A DNA stretch of 64,000 nt. It comes from Cytophaga aurantiaca DSM 3654 (GTDB lineage: Bacteria > Bacteroidota > Bacteroidia > Cytophagales > Cytophagaceae). The notes under the pieces are model-generated. The model ran no database searches. It was not told the origin of the DNA and was given only the letters and a program-made list of their open reading frames with translations. Positions 35,294-42,934 of the stretch are shown piece after piece. The first letter of the stretch is position 1; every line of letters starts with the position of its first letter. The stretch is taken from the NCBI RefSeq assembly GCF_000379725.1, contig NZ_KB903662.1:3144-67143 (forward strand). The letters are read 5' to 3'. The translations under genes and the position numbers were made by a program.

Positions 35294-35848
35294 ATGTCAC
35301 AATTCTTATCATTCTTATCTGAGTTTATTAAAATCGTTTTACCAGCAGCGCTTGTTATATACGGTATGTACTTAATAGTTAATACTTTTCTTCAAAAGGA
35401 ATTTGAAAAAAGAGCGCTTGACATACAACTTAAAAATGCGGACATCCAGATTAAAAATAATGAATTGATACTGCCGATCCGATTTCAGGCATACGAACGA
35501 GTTTGTTTGTTTTTAGAACGTATTGCTCCGCATAATTTAATTCTTAGCAGCAACGAACCGGGTATGAGTGCAGGACAATTACAACAGCAAATGCTGTTTA
35601 ATATCCGTGAAGAATTTGCACATAATATGTCGCAGCAGGTTTATATGAGTGATGACGCATGGAAACATGTGAAAGATGCAATGGAAAATATTGTTTCCGT
35701 GATCAATAACTCTGCACAGATTGTTCCTTCTGATGCAAGATCAATAGACCTTGCAAAGATTATCGTTGAGGTATTGATGCAGTTGCCAACCGAGCCTACT
35801 GCCGAGGCGCTGCAATTCGTGAAAAATGAAATCAGACAAGTAATGTAA
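35294..35848 (+). CDS. Hypothetical membrane-anchored protein
   Basis: A 184-residue protein that I do not recognise, taken from the ATG at 35294. Earlier in-frame starts would read through sequence with no protein character and into the divergent gene. The N-terminus has a membrane helix (FIKIVLPAALVIYGMYLIVN, about residues 11-30). A helical body with repeated Q/N-rich segments follows (KNADIQIKNNELILPIRFQA, YERVCLFLERIAPHNLILS). The C-terminal part faces the cytoplasm if the N-terminus is outside. Similar short helical membrane proteins occur across Bacteroidota without assigned function. pheA follows 50 bases later. Confidence 0.7.
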   Translation: MSQFLSFLSEFIKIVLPAALVIYGMYLIVNTFLQKEFEKRALDIQLKNADIQIKNNELILPIRFQAYERVCLFLERIAPHNLILSSNEPGMSAGQLQQQMLFNIREEFAHNMSQQVYMSDDAWKHVKDAMENIVSVINNSAQIVPSDARSIDLAKIIVEVLMQLPTEPTAEALQFVKNEIRQVM

Positions 35849-35898
35849 TCATTCTGCCAACAGATTATTGTTGGTTTTTAATAACACGATCACGTTCC

Positions 35899-36741
35899 AT
35901 GAAAATAGCCATCCAGGGAGGCCGCGCATCTTTTCACGATATTACTGCCCGATATTATTTTGGCGAAGACATTGAGATCTCTGAATGCTCAACATTCAGA
36001 GAATTATGTAACCAATTGAATGAGGGTACTGTTGATTACGCTGTTATGGCCGTTGACAATTCTATTGCTGCTGCCATACTTCCCAACTATGCATTGATAG
36101 AAGAATACGGATTCAAAATTATCGGTGAAGTATATTTACAGATCAAGCAATACATCATGTGTGTGCCGGAAACAAACGAAGATAATATCCGTTGGGTAAT
36201 GTCGCATTACATGGCACTGAATCAATGCGAAGATTATCTGTTGAATCGTCCGATGATGGAACGCAGAGAATATCACGATACGGCAGATAGTGCAAAGTAT
36301 ATCAAGGAACACAAGAGTCAGGATATAGCAGCGATTGCAAGTAAGTATGCAAGCGAGTTGTATGGTTTGAAATTGCTGGAACCCGAAAGCGTTGAGACCT
36401 ATAAAAATAATTTTACCCGCTTTTTTATTCTTTCGAAGGATAAGAAGTTTAAAAACGAAGCGGCAAATAAAGCAACAATTAGTTTTCGTTTAACCGATCA
36501 GGTTGGTGCTTTATCTAAAGTGTTGAAAATTATTGTTGACAATGAAGTCAATCTTACAAAGATCCAGTCGTTGCCTGTATTTGGTACCGCGGCAGAGTAT
36601 CGTTTCCATGTAGATTGCGAATGGAGTGATTATGCAAAATTTAAAAAGAGCATTGCGATCAATTCCATTGTTGAAGATTTAAAAATATTGGGTGAATATA
36701 AAAAAGGAGAATTCGTAAATGATTATTCCCGCAGCAAGTAG
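35899..36741 (+). CDS. pheA: Prephenate dehydratase
   Basis: It converts prephenate to phenylpyruvate in phenylalanine synthesis. The 280-residue monofunctional enzyme has the catalytic N-terminal domain: KIAIQGGRASFHDITARYYF, GTVDYAVMAVDNSIAAAI, the TRF motif in NNFTRFFIL near residue 173. A C-terminal ACT domain follows (ISFRLTDQVGALSKVLKIIV), which binds phenylalanine for feedback control. The usual ESRP of the ACT domain is not conserved (KIQSLPVFG). There is no fused chorismate mutase. The aminotransferase gene starts 23 bases before its end, so the two are translationally coupled. Confidence 0.92.
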   Translation: MKIAIQGGRASFHDITARYYFGEDIEISECSTFRELCNQLNEGTVDYAVMAVDNSIAAAILPNYALIEEYGFKIIGEVYLQIKQYIMCVPETNEDNIRWVMSHYMALNQCEDYLLNRPMMERREYHDTADSAKYIKEHKSQDIAAIASKYASELYGLKLLEPESVETYKNNFTRFFILSKDKKFKNEAANKATISFRLTDQVGALSKVLKIIVDNEVNLTKIQSLPVFGTAAEYRFHVDCEWSDYAKFKKSIAINSIVEDLKILGEYKKGEFVNDYSRSK

Positions 36742-37894
36742 GCTGAACGTTGTTAAAGAATATTACTTTGTGCGCAAGCTTGAAGAGATTGCGAAGTTGA
36801 ACAAAGAAGGTAAAAATGTGATCAGCTTTGGGATCGGTAGTCCCGATCTTGCACCATCTGCAGCAACCGTAGATGCATTGGTAGCTACATCGCGTTTGTC
36901 GAATACGCATGGGTATCAGCCGTATCGCGGTATACCTGAATTGAGAGACAGCATTGCTTCGTTCTATAAAAATACCTATGGAGTAGAATTAGATTCCAAT
37001 ACAGAAGTACTTCCGTTGATGGGTTCTAAAGAAGGGATACTCCATGTATCTATGGCTTTCTTAAATCCGGGCGATGAAGTATTGGTTCCGGATCCGGGCT
37101 ATCCAACATATACCTCTCTTACAACATTGATCGGTGGAGTGGTACGTAAGTATGCATTGAGTGAAAAAAACAACTGGCATCCGGATGTTGAAGAACTGAA
37201 AAAGCAGGATCTGTCGAAAGTGAAGATGATGTGGTTGAATTACCCACACATGCCAACAGGTGCAGAAGCGGATCGTGTACAGATTGAAAAAATTGTTGCG
37301 TTCGCAAAAGAACAAAAAATATTATTGTGCTTTGACAACCCGTATAGCTTGGTATTGAATCAAAATAAACCATTCAGTATTTTAAGTATTCCGGGTGCAA
37401 AGGATGTTGCTGTTGAATTCAATTCCTTGAGCAAGTCGCACAACATGGCAGGATGGAGAATCGGGATGATGGTTGGTTCACCGATTTACTTAAATCCTAC
37501 ACTTACGGTAAAAAGTAATATCGATTCAGGTATGTATCTCGGTTTGCAGAAAGCTGCGATCGAAGCATTTAAGAATACAGACCTTTGGCATGCAGAACGC
37601 AACGCTGTGTATGCAGAGCGCAGAGAAAAGATATTTGGCATACTTGATAAATTAGGCTTTGAATACAGCCGCAAGCAGGTTGGTTTGTTTGTTTGGTGCA
37701 AGCCTAAGAATGCTGCTGCAATTGGTGACATACCTGCATATGTAGATCGTTTGTTGAATGAAGCATATGTATTCTTTACTCCAGGCGCTATTTTTGGCGA
37801 ACAGGGAGAAGGATATCTGAGAGCATCGCTTTGTGTGCCGTTGGAAAAGATTGTTGAGGCCGAAGCGCGTATAGATGCCTGGCTGAAAAAATAA
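36719..37894 (+). CDS. Class I/II PLP-dependent aminotransferase
   Basis: A 391-residue fold-type I aminotransferase. Substrate/PLP features: SFGIGSPDLAPSAATVDALV near residue 34, HGYQPYRGIPELRDSIASFY, DPGYPTYTSLTTLIGG, the aspartate in CFDNPYSLV, and the Schiff-base lysine in EFNSLSKSHNMAGWRIGMMV near residue 235. A good Shine-Dalgarno run (AAAGGAGA) precedes the ATG, inside the pheA end. Coupling to pheA suggests it acts in aromatic amino acid synthesis (phenylpyruvate or prephenate transamination), but substrate specificity is inferred only. An intrinsic terminator follows. Confidence 0.88.
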   Translation: MIIPAASRLNVVKEYYFVRKLEEIAKLNKEGKNVISFGIGSPDLAPSAATVDALVATSRLSNTHGYQPYRGIPELRDSIASFYKNTYGVELDSNTEVLPLMGSKEGILHVSMAFLNPGDEVLVPDPGYPTYTSLTTLIGGVVRKYALSEKNNWHPDVEELKKQDLSKVKMMWLNYPHMPTGAEADRVQIEKIVAFAKEQKILLCFDNPYSLVLNQNKPFSILSIPGAKDVAVEFNSLSKSHNMAGWRIGMMVGSPIYLNPTLTVKSNIDSGMYLGLQKAAIEAFKNTDLWHAERNAVYAERREKIFGILDKLGFEYSRKQVGLFVWCKPKNAAAIGDIPAYVDRLLNEAYVFFTPGAIFGEQGEGYLRASLCVPLEKIVEAEARIDAWLKK

Positions 37895-37905
37895 ATAAAA
37901 ATAGC

Positions 37906-37938
37906 AGGGACATTCAAATGTTGAATGTCCCTTTTTTA
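37906..37938 (+). terminator. Intrinsic terminator of the pheA-aminotransferase unit
   Basis: AGGGACATTCAA pairs perfectly with TTGAATGTCCCT around a 3-base loop (ATG), followed by T6. The loop ATG begins a possible open frame but is unlikely to be a start. Confidence 0.93.
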
Positions 37939-37950
37939 AATTGCTATGAT

Positions 37951-38469
37951 ATGGATGAGATTTTTAAAATCGGAGAAGAGGGAGCGCATGCATTGCTTCA
38001 ACGTCAAATGAAAAGTACGTTTAGGTGGATTTTTTTTGCAATAGGTATATTGTTCATATTTCTTATATATGTGGGAAGTTTCAAAAAGGCATTTATTTTT
38101 TCCGGGGGAATATTATGTCTGTTTTTATTTTCTTTTTCACGAAGAAAAAAACATTTTGAAATTTTACGTTATCAAATAACATCCGATCGTTTTATACAAT
38201 TTGTGGATCTCGAAAATGTTGATACGTTTGTACAAATGGCAAGGGCGCGAAATGCCGCCAGGCATGGTGTAAAAGATGAGAAAGAAGTGTTGTTCGATCA
38301 AATTGATAAAATTCTTTTTAAGAACTCAGGCGAAATTCAAATTTTTTCTACAAAATTTGATTGGTTGACCAATAATGGAAGGATTACTTTTTATCCGGAA
38401 ATGGAAAATTTTGATCGTGTGAAACAATTTATTAAGGAACGTTTCACGAACATTGTTATCGAATCGTAG
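37951..38469 (+). CDS. Hypothetical membrane protein
   Basis: A 172-residue protein that I do not recognise. I start at ATG 37951; an earlier in-frame ATG at 37918 lies in the loop of the upstream terminator. There are two adjacent membrane helices (about 25-42 and 49-63: FAIGILFIFLIYVGSF and FIFSGGILCLFLFSF) with a short loop. A basic stretch (SRRKKHFE) follows, then a soluble C-terminal domain with strands (RYQITSDRFIQFVDLEN, RITFYPEMENFDRVKQFIKE), which looks like a small PH-like domain. It is followed by the SPFH gene, possibly a functional pair in the membrane. Confidence 0.65.
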   Translation: MDEIFKIGEEGAHALLQRQMKSTFRWIFFAIGILFIFLIYVGSFKKAFIFSGGILCLFLFSFSRRKKHFEILRYQITSDRFIQFVDLENVDTFVQMARARNAARHGVKDEKEVLFDQIDKILFKNSGEIQIFSTKFDWLTNNGRITFYPEMENFDRVKQFIKERFTNIVIES

Positions 38470-38522
38470 TACAATTTTATAATTTTAATACATTTTAGTT
38501 AACCTCTTAAACACGTATCATT

Positions 38523-39446
38523 ATGTTAATTACTTATTCAATTATTGCAGGGCTAATACTACTCGTTTTTATGTCGGGTGTAATCACCGTCAATCAGGGA
38601 AGTGTAGCTGTTATGACGATCTTCGGGAAGTACAACCGCTTCTTAACCCCGGGATTCAATTTTAGAATTCCGTTTATAGAAAAAGTGTATAGCAAAATCT
38701 CTATTCAGAACCGTTCTGTGGAACTACATTTCCAGGCGATCACACAGGATCAGGCAAACGTACACTTCAAAGCCATGTTGTTATACGCTGTGGTAAACCA
38801 ATCGGAAGAAACCATTAAAAACGTCGCATTCAAATTTGTTGACGAAAACAATTTCATGCAGGCCTTGATCCGAACCATTGAAGGAACAATCCGCAGTTTT
38901 GTTGCAACAAAAAAACAATCTGAAATTTTAGGTTTGCGTACAGAGATTGTTGAAGAAGTGAAGAAGCACCTTGACGATACCTTAGAAGAATGGGGCTACC
39001 ACATGATCGATATTCAATTGAATGATATCACGTTTGATGAAGAGATCATTAAATCAATGGCAAAAGTTGTTGCATCAAATAACCTTAAAGCAGCAGCTGA
39101 AAATGAAGGACAAGCGTTATTGATCACAAAAACAAAAGCTGCAGAAGCAGAAGGTAATGCAATCAAAATTTCAGCTATTGCGGAGAAAGAAGCTGCAATG
39201 CAGCGCGGGCAAGGTATTGCATTGTTCCGTGAAGAGGTAGCTAAGGGGATGGCACAGGCAGCAAAAGAGATCAATGAAGCAAATCTGGATTCTTCATATT
39301 TATTATTTACCATGTGGACAGAAGCAGTGAAGCACTTTGCTGAAACAGGTACAGGCAATGTTATTTTCTTAGATGGTTCTCCGGAAGGTATGAATAGAGC
39401 AATGCGTGAGATGATGGCATCCATGCAATTGAATCAGAAGAAGTAA
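38523..39446 (+). CDS. SPFH/Band 7 domain protein (stomatin/prohibitin family)
   Basis: A 307-residue membrane scaffold protein. The N-terminal helix (ITYSIIAGLILLVFMSGVIT) anchors it. The Band 7 domain spans about 25-190 (VNQGSVAVMTIFGKYNRFLT, VHFKAMLLYAVVNQSEE, IIKSMAKVVASNNLKAAAEN). An Ala/Glu-rich coiled coil follows (about 190-240; KTKAAEAEGNAIKISAIAEK), then a C-terminal region ending REMMASMQLNQKK. Such proteins form large rings at membranes and often regulate proteases or organise lipid domains. No NfeD partner gene is next to it, unlike many slipins. It may be cotranscribed with the small secreted protein downstream. Confidence 0.92.
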   Translation: MLITYSIIAGLILLVFMSGVITVNQGSVAVMTIFGKYNRFLTPGFNFRIPFIEKVYSKISIQNRSVELHFQAITQDQANVHFKAMLLYAVVNQSEETIKNVAFKFVDENNFMQALIRTIEGTIRSFVATKKQSEILGLRTEIVEEVKKHLDDTLEEWGYHMIDIQLNDITFDEEIIKSMAKVVASNNLKAAAENEGQALLITKTKAAEAEGNAIKISAIAEKEAAMQRGQGIALFREEVAKGMAQAAKEINEANLDSSYLLFTMWTEAVKHFAETGTGNVIFLDGSPEGMNRAMREMMASMQLNQKK

Positions 39447-39470
39447 GAATCTAAATTAAGAGATAACTAT

Positions 39471-39854
39471 ATGAAATTTATAAAAATCATATTCTTAGCA
39501 TCGCTATTAGCATTCATGTCTTTTTCAAATAGAACAGCTGTTGACGGCTGTTCTATTTTGCATAACGGCACATTTGAATACATGATTGACAAGGATAAGG
39601 TAAGAGTTGTAATTGATGATGAAAATCATACGGAATACCATAAAGGTAGTAAGTATGTTATTCAATCTAAACTGGCTTGGGTGAATGAATGTGAATACAA
39701 TGCGACGCTTGTAAAAGCAACAGTTCCTAATTTCCCATTCCTCGCTGGAACCGTCATGAATGTGAAGGTAAATAAAATAGAAGGTAAGACCATTTTCTAT
39801 ACAGCTACCATAAAAGGACAAAGCTTTCCGGGAGAATTGAAGAAGATTAAATAA
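39471..39854 (+). CDS. Small secreted hypothetical protein
   Basis: A 127-residue protein with an N-terminal signal (MKFIKIIFLASLLAFMSFSN). The mature part has two cysteines (VDGCSILHNG and WVNECEYNATLV) that could form a disulfide, and short strands throughout: YHKGSKYVIQSKLAW, FPFLAGTVMNVKVNKIEG, TIFYTATIKGQSFPGELK. It is probably a small periplasmic or surface beta protein. I do not recognise a family. It lies 24 bases after the SPFH gene and 10 bases before the flavin reductase, so all three likely form one operon. Confidence 0.75.
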   Translation: MKFIKIIFLASLLAFMSFSNRTAVDGCSILHNGTFEYMIDKDKVRVVIDDENHTEYHKGSKYVIQSKLAWVNECEYNATLVKATVPNFPFLAGTVMNVKVNKIEGKTIFYTATIKGQSFPGELKKIK

Positions 39855-39864
39855 GGATCAATAC

Positions 39865-40407
39865 ATGAAAAAAAATATTTTGGCAATTGTTGGAAGTGCA
39901 AGCAAAGGATCTTCTAATTTGAAGTTGGTGCAGTATCTTTCAGTAGAAATGCAGAATGATTTTTCTCTGGAAATTTTTGATGCCTTAGTAACGCTTCCGC
40001 ATTTTGATCCGGCGCTTACAGATAATAATACTCCAAAAGAAATTACAGCTATTCGTAATGCCATCTCACATGCAGATGGCATTATCATTTGTACCCCGGA
40101 GTATATTTTCAGCATGCCAAGCGGATTAAAGAATTTAATCGAATGGTGTGTATCTACAACTGTTTTTTCAAAGAAGCCTGTCGGGTTGATTACTGCTTCT
40201 GCACAAGGAGAGAAAGGACACGAAGAATTGAAACTGGTAATGAAGACCGTTGAAACGATTTTTACAGAAGAAACAACGTTATTGATTCAGGGAATAAAAG
40301 GAAAAATCGATTCAGAAGGAAATATCCGTACTGAAGAATTGAAAGCTGAGCTGTCTGTTTTTATAAAACATTTTTCAGTACTTATTCGGAGCTCTAAACA
40401 AGAGTAA
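39865..40407 (+). CDS. NAD(P)H-dependent FMN reductase family protein
   Basis: A 180-residue flavodoxin-fold reductase. The phosphate-binding loop is IVGSASKGSSNLKLVQYLSV near residue 7. The FMN-contact loop IICTPEYIFSMPSGLKNLIE near residue 73 is the family's P.Y......LKN..D motif (here LKNLIEW). The fold ends with PVGLITASAQGEKGHEELKL. These enzymes reduce FMN, quinones or azo compounds with NAD(P)H; the physiological partner is unknown. It starts 10 bases after the upstream secreted-protein gene. Confidence 0.9.
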   Translation: MKKNILAIVGSASKGSSNLKLVQYLSVEMQNDFSLEIFDALVTLPHFDPALTDNNTPKEITAIRNAISHADGIIICTPEYIFSMPSGLKNLIEWCVSTTVFSKKPVGLITASAQGEKGHEELKLVMKTVETIFTEETTLLIQGIKGKIDSEGNIRTEELKAELSVFIKHFSVLIRSSKQE

Positions 40408-40525
40408 GCTAACTTTTGCTAATATTTTTATATTTTTAATGCGTTGATTTTTAATGATATAATTAATTTTTTACTGTCTATAAATAAATATTACTAATAA
40501 TATTAGTATTAATTAAAATTGTATT

Positions 40526-40533
40526 TATATTTG
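40526..40533 (+). promoter_or_regulatory. Candidate -7 box (TATATTTG)
   Basis: TATATTTG matches TAnnTTTG exactly. No TTG lies at the right distance upstream (TTA is at about 40503), so it is only a candidate. It would give a leader of about 200 bases for the two-gene module. Confidence 0.35.
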
Positions 40534-40730
40534 CTAATGTAATTAGTAAATGATCTATACCCTTGCCCATTTTAATAAAACATTATATATGCCAATACGC
40601 TGGACACGTGGTATATAAAGTGTAAGCTGGTTTTGCTTTCATCACAGCTGAATGAACAAAGCTATTTTGTTAAAAAGGGTAGGGTGTAAGATCGCCAACA
40701 GCAAAAGTTAATTCAATTTCATTTTAACAT

Positions 40731-40736
40731 AGGAGG
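40731..40736 (+). promoter_or_regulatory. Strong ribosome binding site (AGGAGG)
   Basis: A perfect AGGAGG sits 7 bases before the ATG at 40744. Strong Shine-Dalgarno sites are uncommon in Bacteroidota, and most genes in this window lack one, so this start is well defined and probably highly translated. Confidence 0.7.
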
Positions 40737-40743
40737 AAAATAT

Positions 40744-41079
40744 ATGTTTGTTATCAGTGACATTATCAAAAGCATCGGAATGGATATTCAGTATTTATTT
40801 TCCATTCTGAAAAGATCAAATTGGTTGACAGGAAACGGTACCGGAGTATCGTATTCGTTCTTAAACCTTGAAATGATAAATAATACGATCCTGTCGGGGA
40901 TGGTGTATATAGGCGATAAACTTGTCGACTTTGAATTGAGCTTTCAGGATATCATGTATAATACCTTCAGAATTGGTAAGTATACTTTTTTAGTAAAGTC
41001 ATCCGATGAGATTACTGTCTTTGTTGACGGAGATGAATCCAATACGATTCCTCTGATCAAAATGAGTAATCTGAAATAA
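40744..41079 (+). CDS. Small hypothetical protein
   Basis: A 111-residue protein that I do not recognise. It has no signal sequence or clear membrane helix. The sequence alternates short helices and strands (YLFSILKRSNWLTGNGTG, MVYIGDKLVDFELSFQD, YTFLVKSSDEITVFVDGDES). The start is fixed by a perfect AGGAGG 7 bases upstream. It precedes a small membrane protein by 30 bases, and the two are probably cotranscribed from a promoter about 200 bases upstream. No functional clue is visible. Confidence 0.65.
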   Translation: MFVISDIIKSIGMDIQYLFSILKRSNWLTGNGTGVSYSFLNLEMINNTILSGMVYIGDKLVDFELSFQDIMYNTFRIGKYTFLVKSSDEITVFVDGDESNTIPLIKMSNLK

Positions 41080-41109
41080 TCCTATAATTAATTCGACTAA
41101 AAGTTATTT

Positions 41110-41412
41110 ATGGAAACAGATTTGAATTTTTTTGAAGAAGTACATTTAAAGGGTGACTCTACTAAAAAGAAAACAGTTAGTAGCAATGCATCAAATTTCA
41201 AAAAAGGAATATTGATCGGCGGCGCGTCTATTGTAGTAATACTGGCTATTGTGAGTTTTCAGAATAGCGAAAATTTCTATAGTTATGAAGATGCAGCGCT
41301 GCATCTGGATTCTATTCAGATTCAGCAAAACAATCGCATCATTGAATTGCTGGAAACGAGAACACAACGTGATACAACCATTGTGCATGTAATTGCACCG
41401 ACGTCATTATAA
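41110..41412 (+). CDS. Small single-pass membrane protein
   Basis: A 100-residue protein that I do not recognise. A polar N-terminal tail of about 35 residues (FFEEVHLKGDSTKKKTVSSN) is probably cytoplasmic. One membrane helix (about 36-52, ILIGGASIVVILAIVSF) follows. The C-terminal tail (SYEDAALHLDSIQIQQNNRI) has heptad-like spacing and may form a periplasmic coiled coil. It is the second gene of a two-gene module and is followed by a hairpin repeat and an intrinsic terminator. Confidence 0.65.
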   Translation: METDLNFFEEVHLKGDSTKKKTVSSNASNFKKGILIGGASIVVILAIVSFQNSENFYSYEDAALHLDSIQIQQNNRIIELLETRTQRDTTIVHVIAPTSL

Positions 41413-41479
41413 TAGAAGTAGTGCTAACGTCTTCGGGGCTTAAATCCCGTTGACGTTTCGCTACAATCGAAACCTATAA

Positions 41480-41516
41480 CAGATGAAACCTTCGAGGTTT
41501 AACCTCCAAGGTTTCG
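41480..41516. repeat. Compact hairpin related to the 79-bp element family
   Basis: GAAACCTTCGAGGTTTAACC folds with CTCCAAGGTTTC as a hairpin with a tiny loop. The right flank GGTTTCGTTTGT is also found at the right end of the element at 61318-61395, so it may be a reduced relative. Confidence 0.5.
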
Positions 41517-41551
41517 TTTGTCCTTTTCCTGATTTATAGTTTATTTTCCCG

Positions 41552-41583
41552 AAGAGCCTTGTAGCAATACAAGGCTCTTTTTA
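41552..41583 (+). terminator. Intrinsic terminator of the two-gene module
   Basis: AGAGCCTTGTA pairs perfectly with TACAAGGCTCT around GCAA, followed by TTTTTAT. It ends transcription before the antiporter promoter. Confidence 0.9.
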
Positions 41584-41631
41584 TTTAATTATAACAGCCT
41601 TTTCTTTATTAATTTACTAATCTGAATTTGC

Positions 41632-41639
41632 TATCTTTG
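41632..41639 (+). promoter_or_regulatory. Candidate antiporter promoter -7 box (TATCTTTG)
   Basis: TATCTTTG fits the Bacteroidota -7 consensus TAnnTTTG, followed by another G. A clear TTG at -33 is not seen. Transcription would start near 41646, leaving a leader of about 50 bases that contains the pseudoknot-like structure. Confidence 0.5.
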
Positions 41640-41660
41640 GTCTGAGCGTTACATCTTTTA

Positions 41661-41684
41661 AGGGACGCCGTAAACCCCTAACGG
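41661..41684 (+). promoter_or_regulatory. Pseudoknot-like leader, candidate ion-responsive riboswitch
   Basis: The string AGGGACGCCGTAAACCCCTA continues ACGG. GGG (41662-41664) can pair with CCC (41675-41677 or one base later), and CCGT (41668-41671) with ACGG (41681-41684). The pairs interleave, so they form an H-type pseudoknot or two mutually exclusive hairpins. The structure ends 10 bases before the antiporter ATG, where it could block ribosomes. Known Li+ and Na+ riboswitches (nhaA-I, nhaA-II, DUF1646 motifs) precede such genes. Whether this matches one of them I cannot verify. Confidence 0.45.
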
Positions 41685-41694
41685 ATTCTATTCA

Positions 41695-42879
41695 ATGAAT
41701 ATTTTAATAACTGTTTGCGTTCTGTTACTGTTGGCTTATCTGTTTGATCTGACCTCTTCTTTTACAAAAATTCCTTCGGTAATATTATTGCTTGTATCGG
41801 GTTGGCTTGTAAAGCAGGCTTGTTATGTGTTTAATATTACAGTGCCCGACTTAAATCCGTTGCTGCCTGTAATAGGTACCGTGGGTTTGATTCTGATCGT
41901 GCTGGAAGGTTCATTGGAATTGGATGTAGATAAAACCAAGTTTCCGATGATCAAAAAATCCATTGTGGTTGCATTTCTTCCAATGATTATTTTGGCAGCA
42001 CTGCTGGGTTTTTTCTTTCAGTATATAGGCGGATATACATTAAAAGATAGCATAGCATACGCAATTCCATTTTGCGTGATCAGTAGCGCAATCGCAATAC
42101 CAACTGTTAAAACACTTCATTCCCGTGTGCGCGAATTTGTTGTTTTTGAAACAAGTTTGTCGGATATACTAGGTGTGTTGTTATTTAATTTTGTTGCATT
42201 GAATGCGGTTATTAATACAGATTCAATGATTGAATTTTTTGTTGAAATCAGTATTATCACCGTTCTGTCTTTTATTACTACCATTTGTCTGTCCTTATTA
42301 TTGACAAAGGTGGATCATCACATTAAATATAGTCCGATTATAATCATCATCATTTTATTTTACGGTGTTTCCAAAATATATCATTTACCAGGGTTGATTT
42401 TTATAATGATTTTTGGTTTACTATTGGGAAACATAAAACGAATAAGCAAACTTAAATTCTTCCGAAAAATTAATTATAAAGCAATCGAAGTAGAAGTGAA
42501 TAAACTACACGAGCTTAGCGTAGAAGCGGCGTTTCTTGTTCGCGCGTTGTTTTTCTTATTGTTTGGTTTTTTAATGCATACCAGAGATGTGTTAAATACA
42601 GATACCATTTGGTATGCTGTAGGGATTATCACAGCAATCCTCCTTATTCGACTGGTACAATTACTGATCTATAAAATTCCGCTTATACCAATCTTATTTA
42701 TAGCTCCCAGAGGGTTGATTACTATTTTACTTTTTGTCGCTCTTGTTCCTGCACCTGCCGGTTCTATTGTAGGTACGTCGCTTGTGATCCAGGTGATCGT
42801 TCTTTCAGCTTTGGTAATGATGGTTGGACTTATGTTTACACCGAAAGAGCTGGAGGCAAAGAATGAGGAAATGAAGTAG
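41695..42879 (+). CDS. Cation:proton antiporter (CPA family)
   Basis: A 394-residue polytopic membrane protein with about 12 hydrophobic segments. FDLTSSFTKIPSVILLLVSG near residue 17 and GTVGLILIVLEGSLELDVDK near 62 match the NhaP/KefB-type exchanger core. AIPFCVISSAIAIPTVKTL and FVVFETSLSDILGVLLFNFV carry the family's ion-binding helices, with the aspartate in SLSDILG. There is no TrkA-N or other cytoplasmic regulatory domain; the protein ends soon after the last helix. It presumably exchanges Na+, K+ or Li+ for protons. The stop codon lies in a dispersed repeat. A candidate promoter and pseudoknot precede it. Confidence 0.9.
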   Translation: MNILITVCVLLLLAYLFDLTSSFTKIPSVILLLVSGWLVKQACYVFNITVPDLNPLLPVIGTVGLILIVLEGSLELDVDKTKFPMIKKSIVVAFLPMIILAALLGFFFQYIGGYTLKDSIAYAIPFCVISSAIAIPTVKTLHSRVREFVVFETSLSDILGVLLFNFVALNAVINTDSMIEFFVEISIITVLSFITTICLSLLLTKVDHHIKYSPIIIIIILFYGVSKIYHLPGLIFIMIFGLLLGNIKRISKLKFFRKINYKAIEVEVNKLHELSVEAAFLVRALFFLLFGFLMHTRDVLNTDTIWYAVGIITAILLIRLVQLLIYKIPLIPILFIAPRGLITILLFVALVPAPAGSIVGTSLVIQVIVLSALVMMVGLMFTPKELEAKNEEMK

Positions 42880-42906
42880 TCAGTGGTCAGTAAACAGTAG
42901 TCAGTT
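42877..42906 (+). repeat. TAGTCAGTGGTCAGTAAA repeat at a stop codon, copy 2
   Basis: The antiporter stop TAG begins TAGTCAGTGGTCAGTAAACA, then GTAGTCAGT. This is the same string found at the MCE gene stop and in the MsrB/unknown gene pair. Confidence 0.75.
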
Positions 42907-42934
42907 TTCCGCCCAATGTGGATTTATTCTTCTT

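Larger units (their letters stand above)
40408..40743. other. 336-bp AT-rich region with promoter and long leader
   Basis: The first half is extremely AT-rich and contains CTAATAATATTAG-type symmetry near 40493-40506. A TATATTTG box lies at 40526. The second half is less AT-rich and would be an untranslated leader of about 200 bases. It ends with an AGGAGG ribosome site directly before the next gene. I find no open frame with protein character in it and no known RNA motif. Confidence 0.55.

Noticed and set aside
37918-37950. Upstream ATG for the gene at 37951
   Set aside because: The ATG is the three-base loop of a perfect intrinsic terminator with a T-run following, so translation from it is unlikely.
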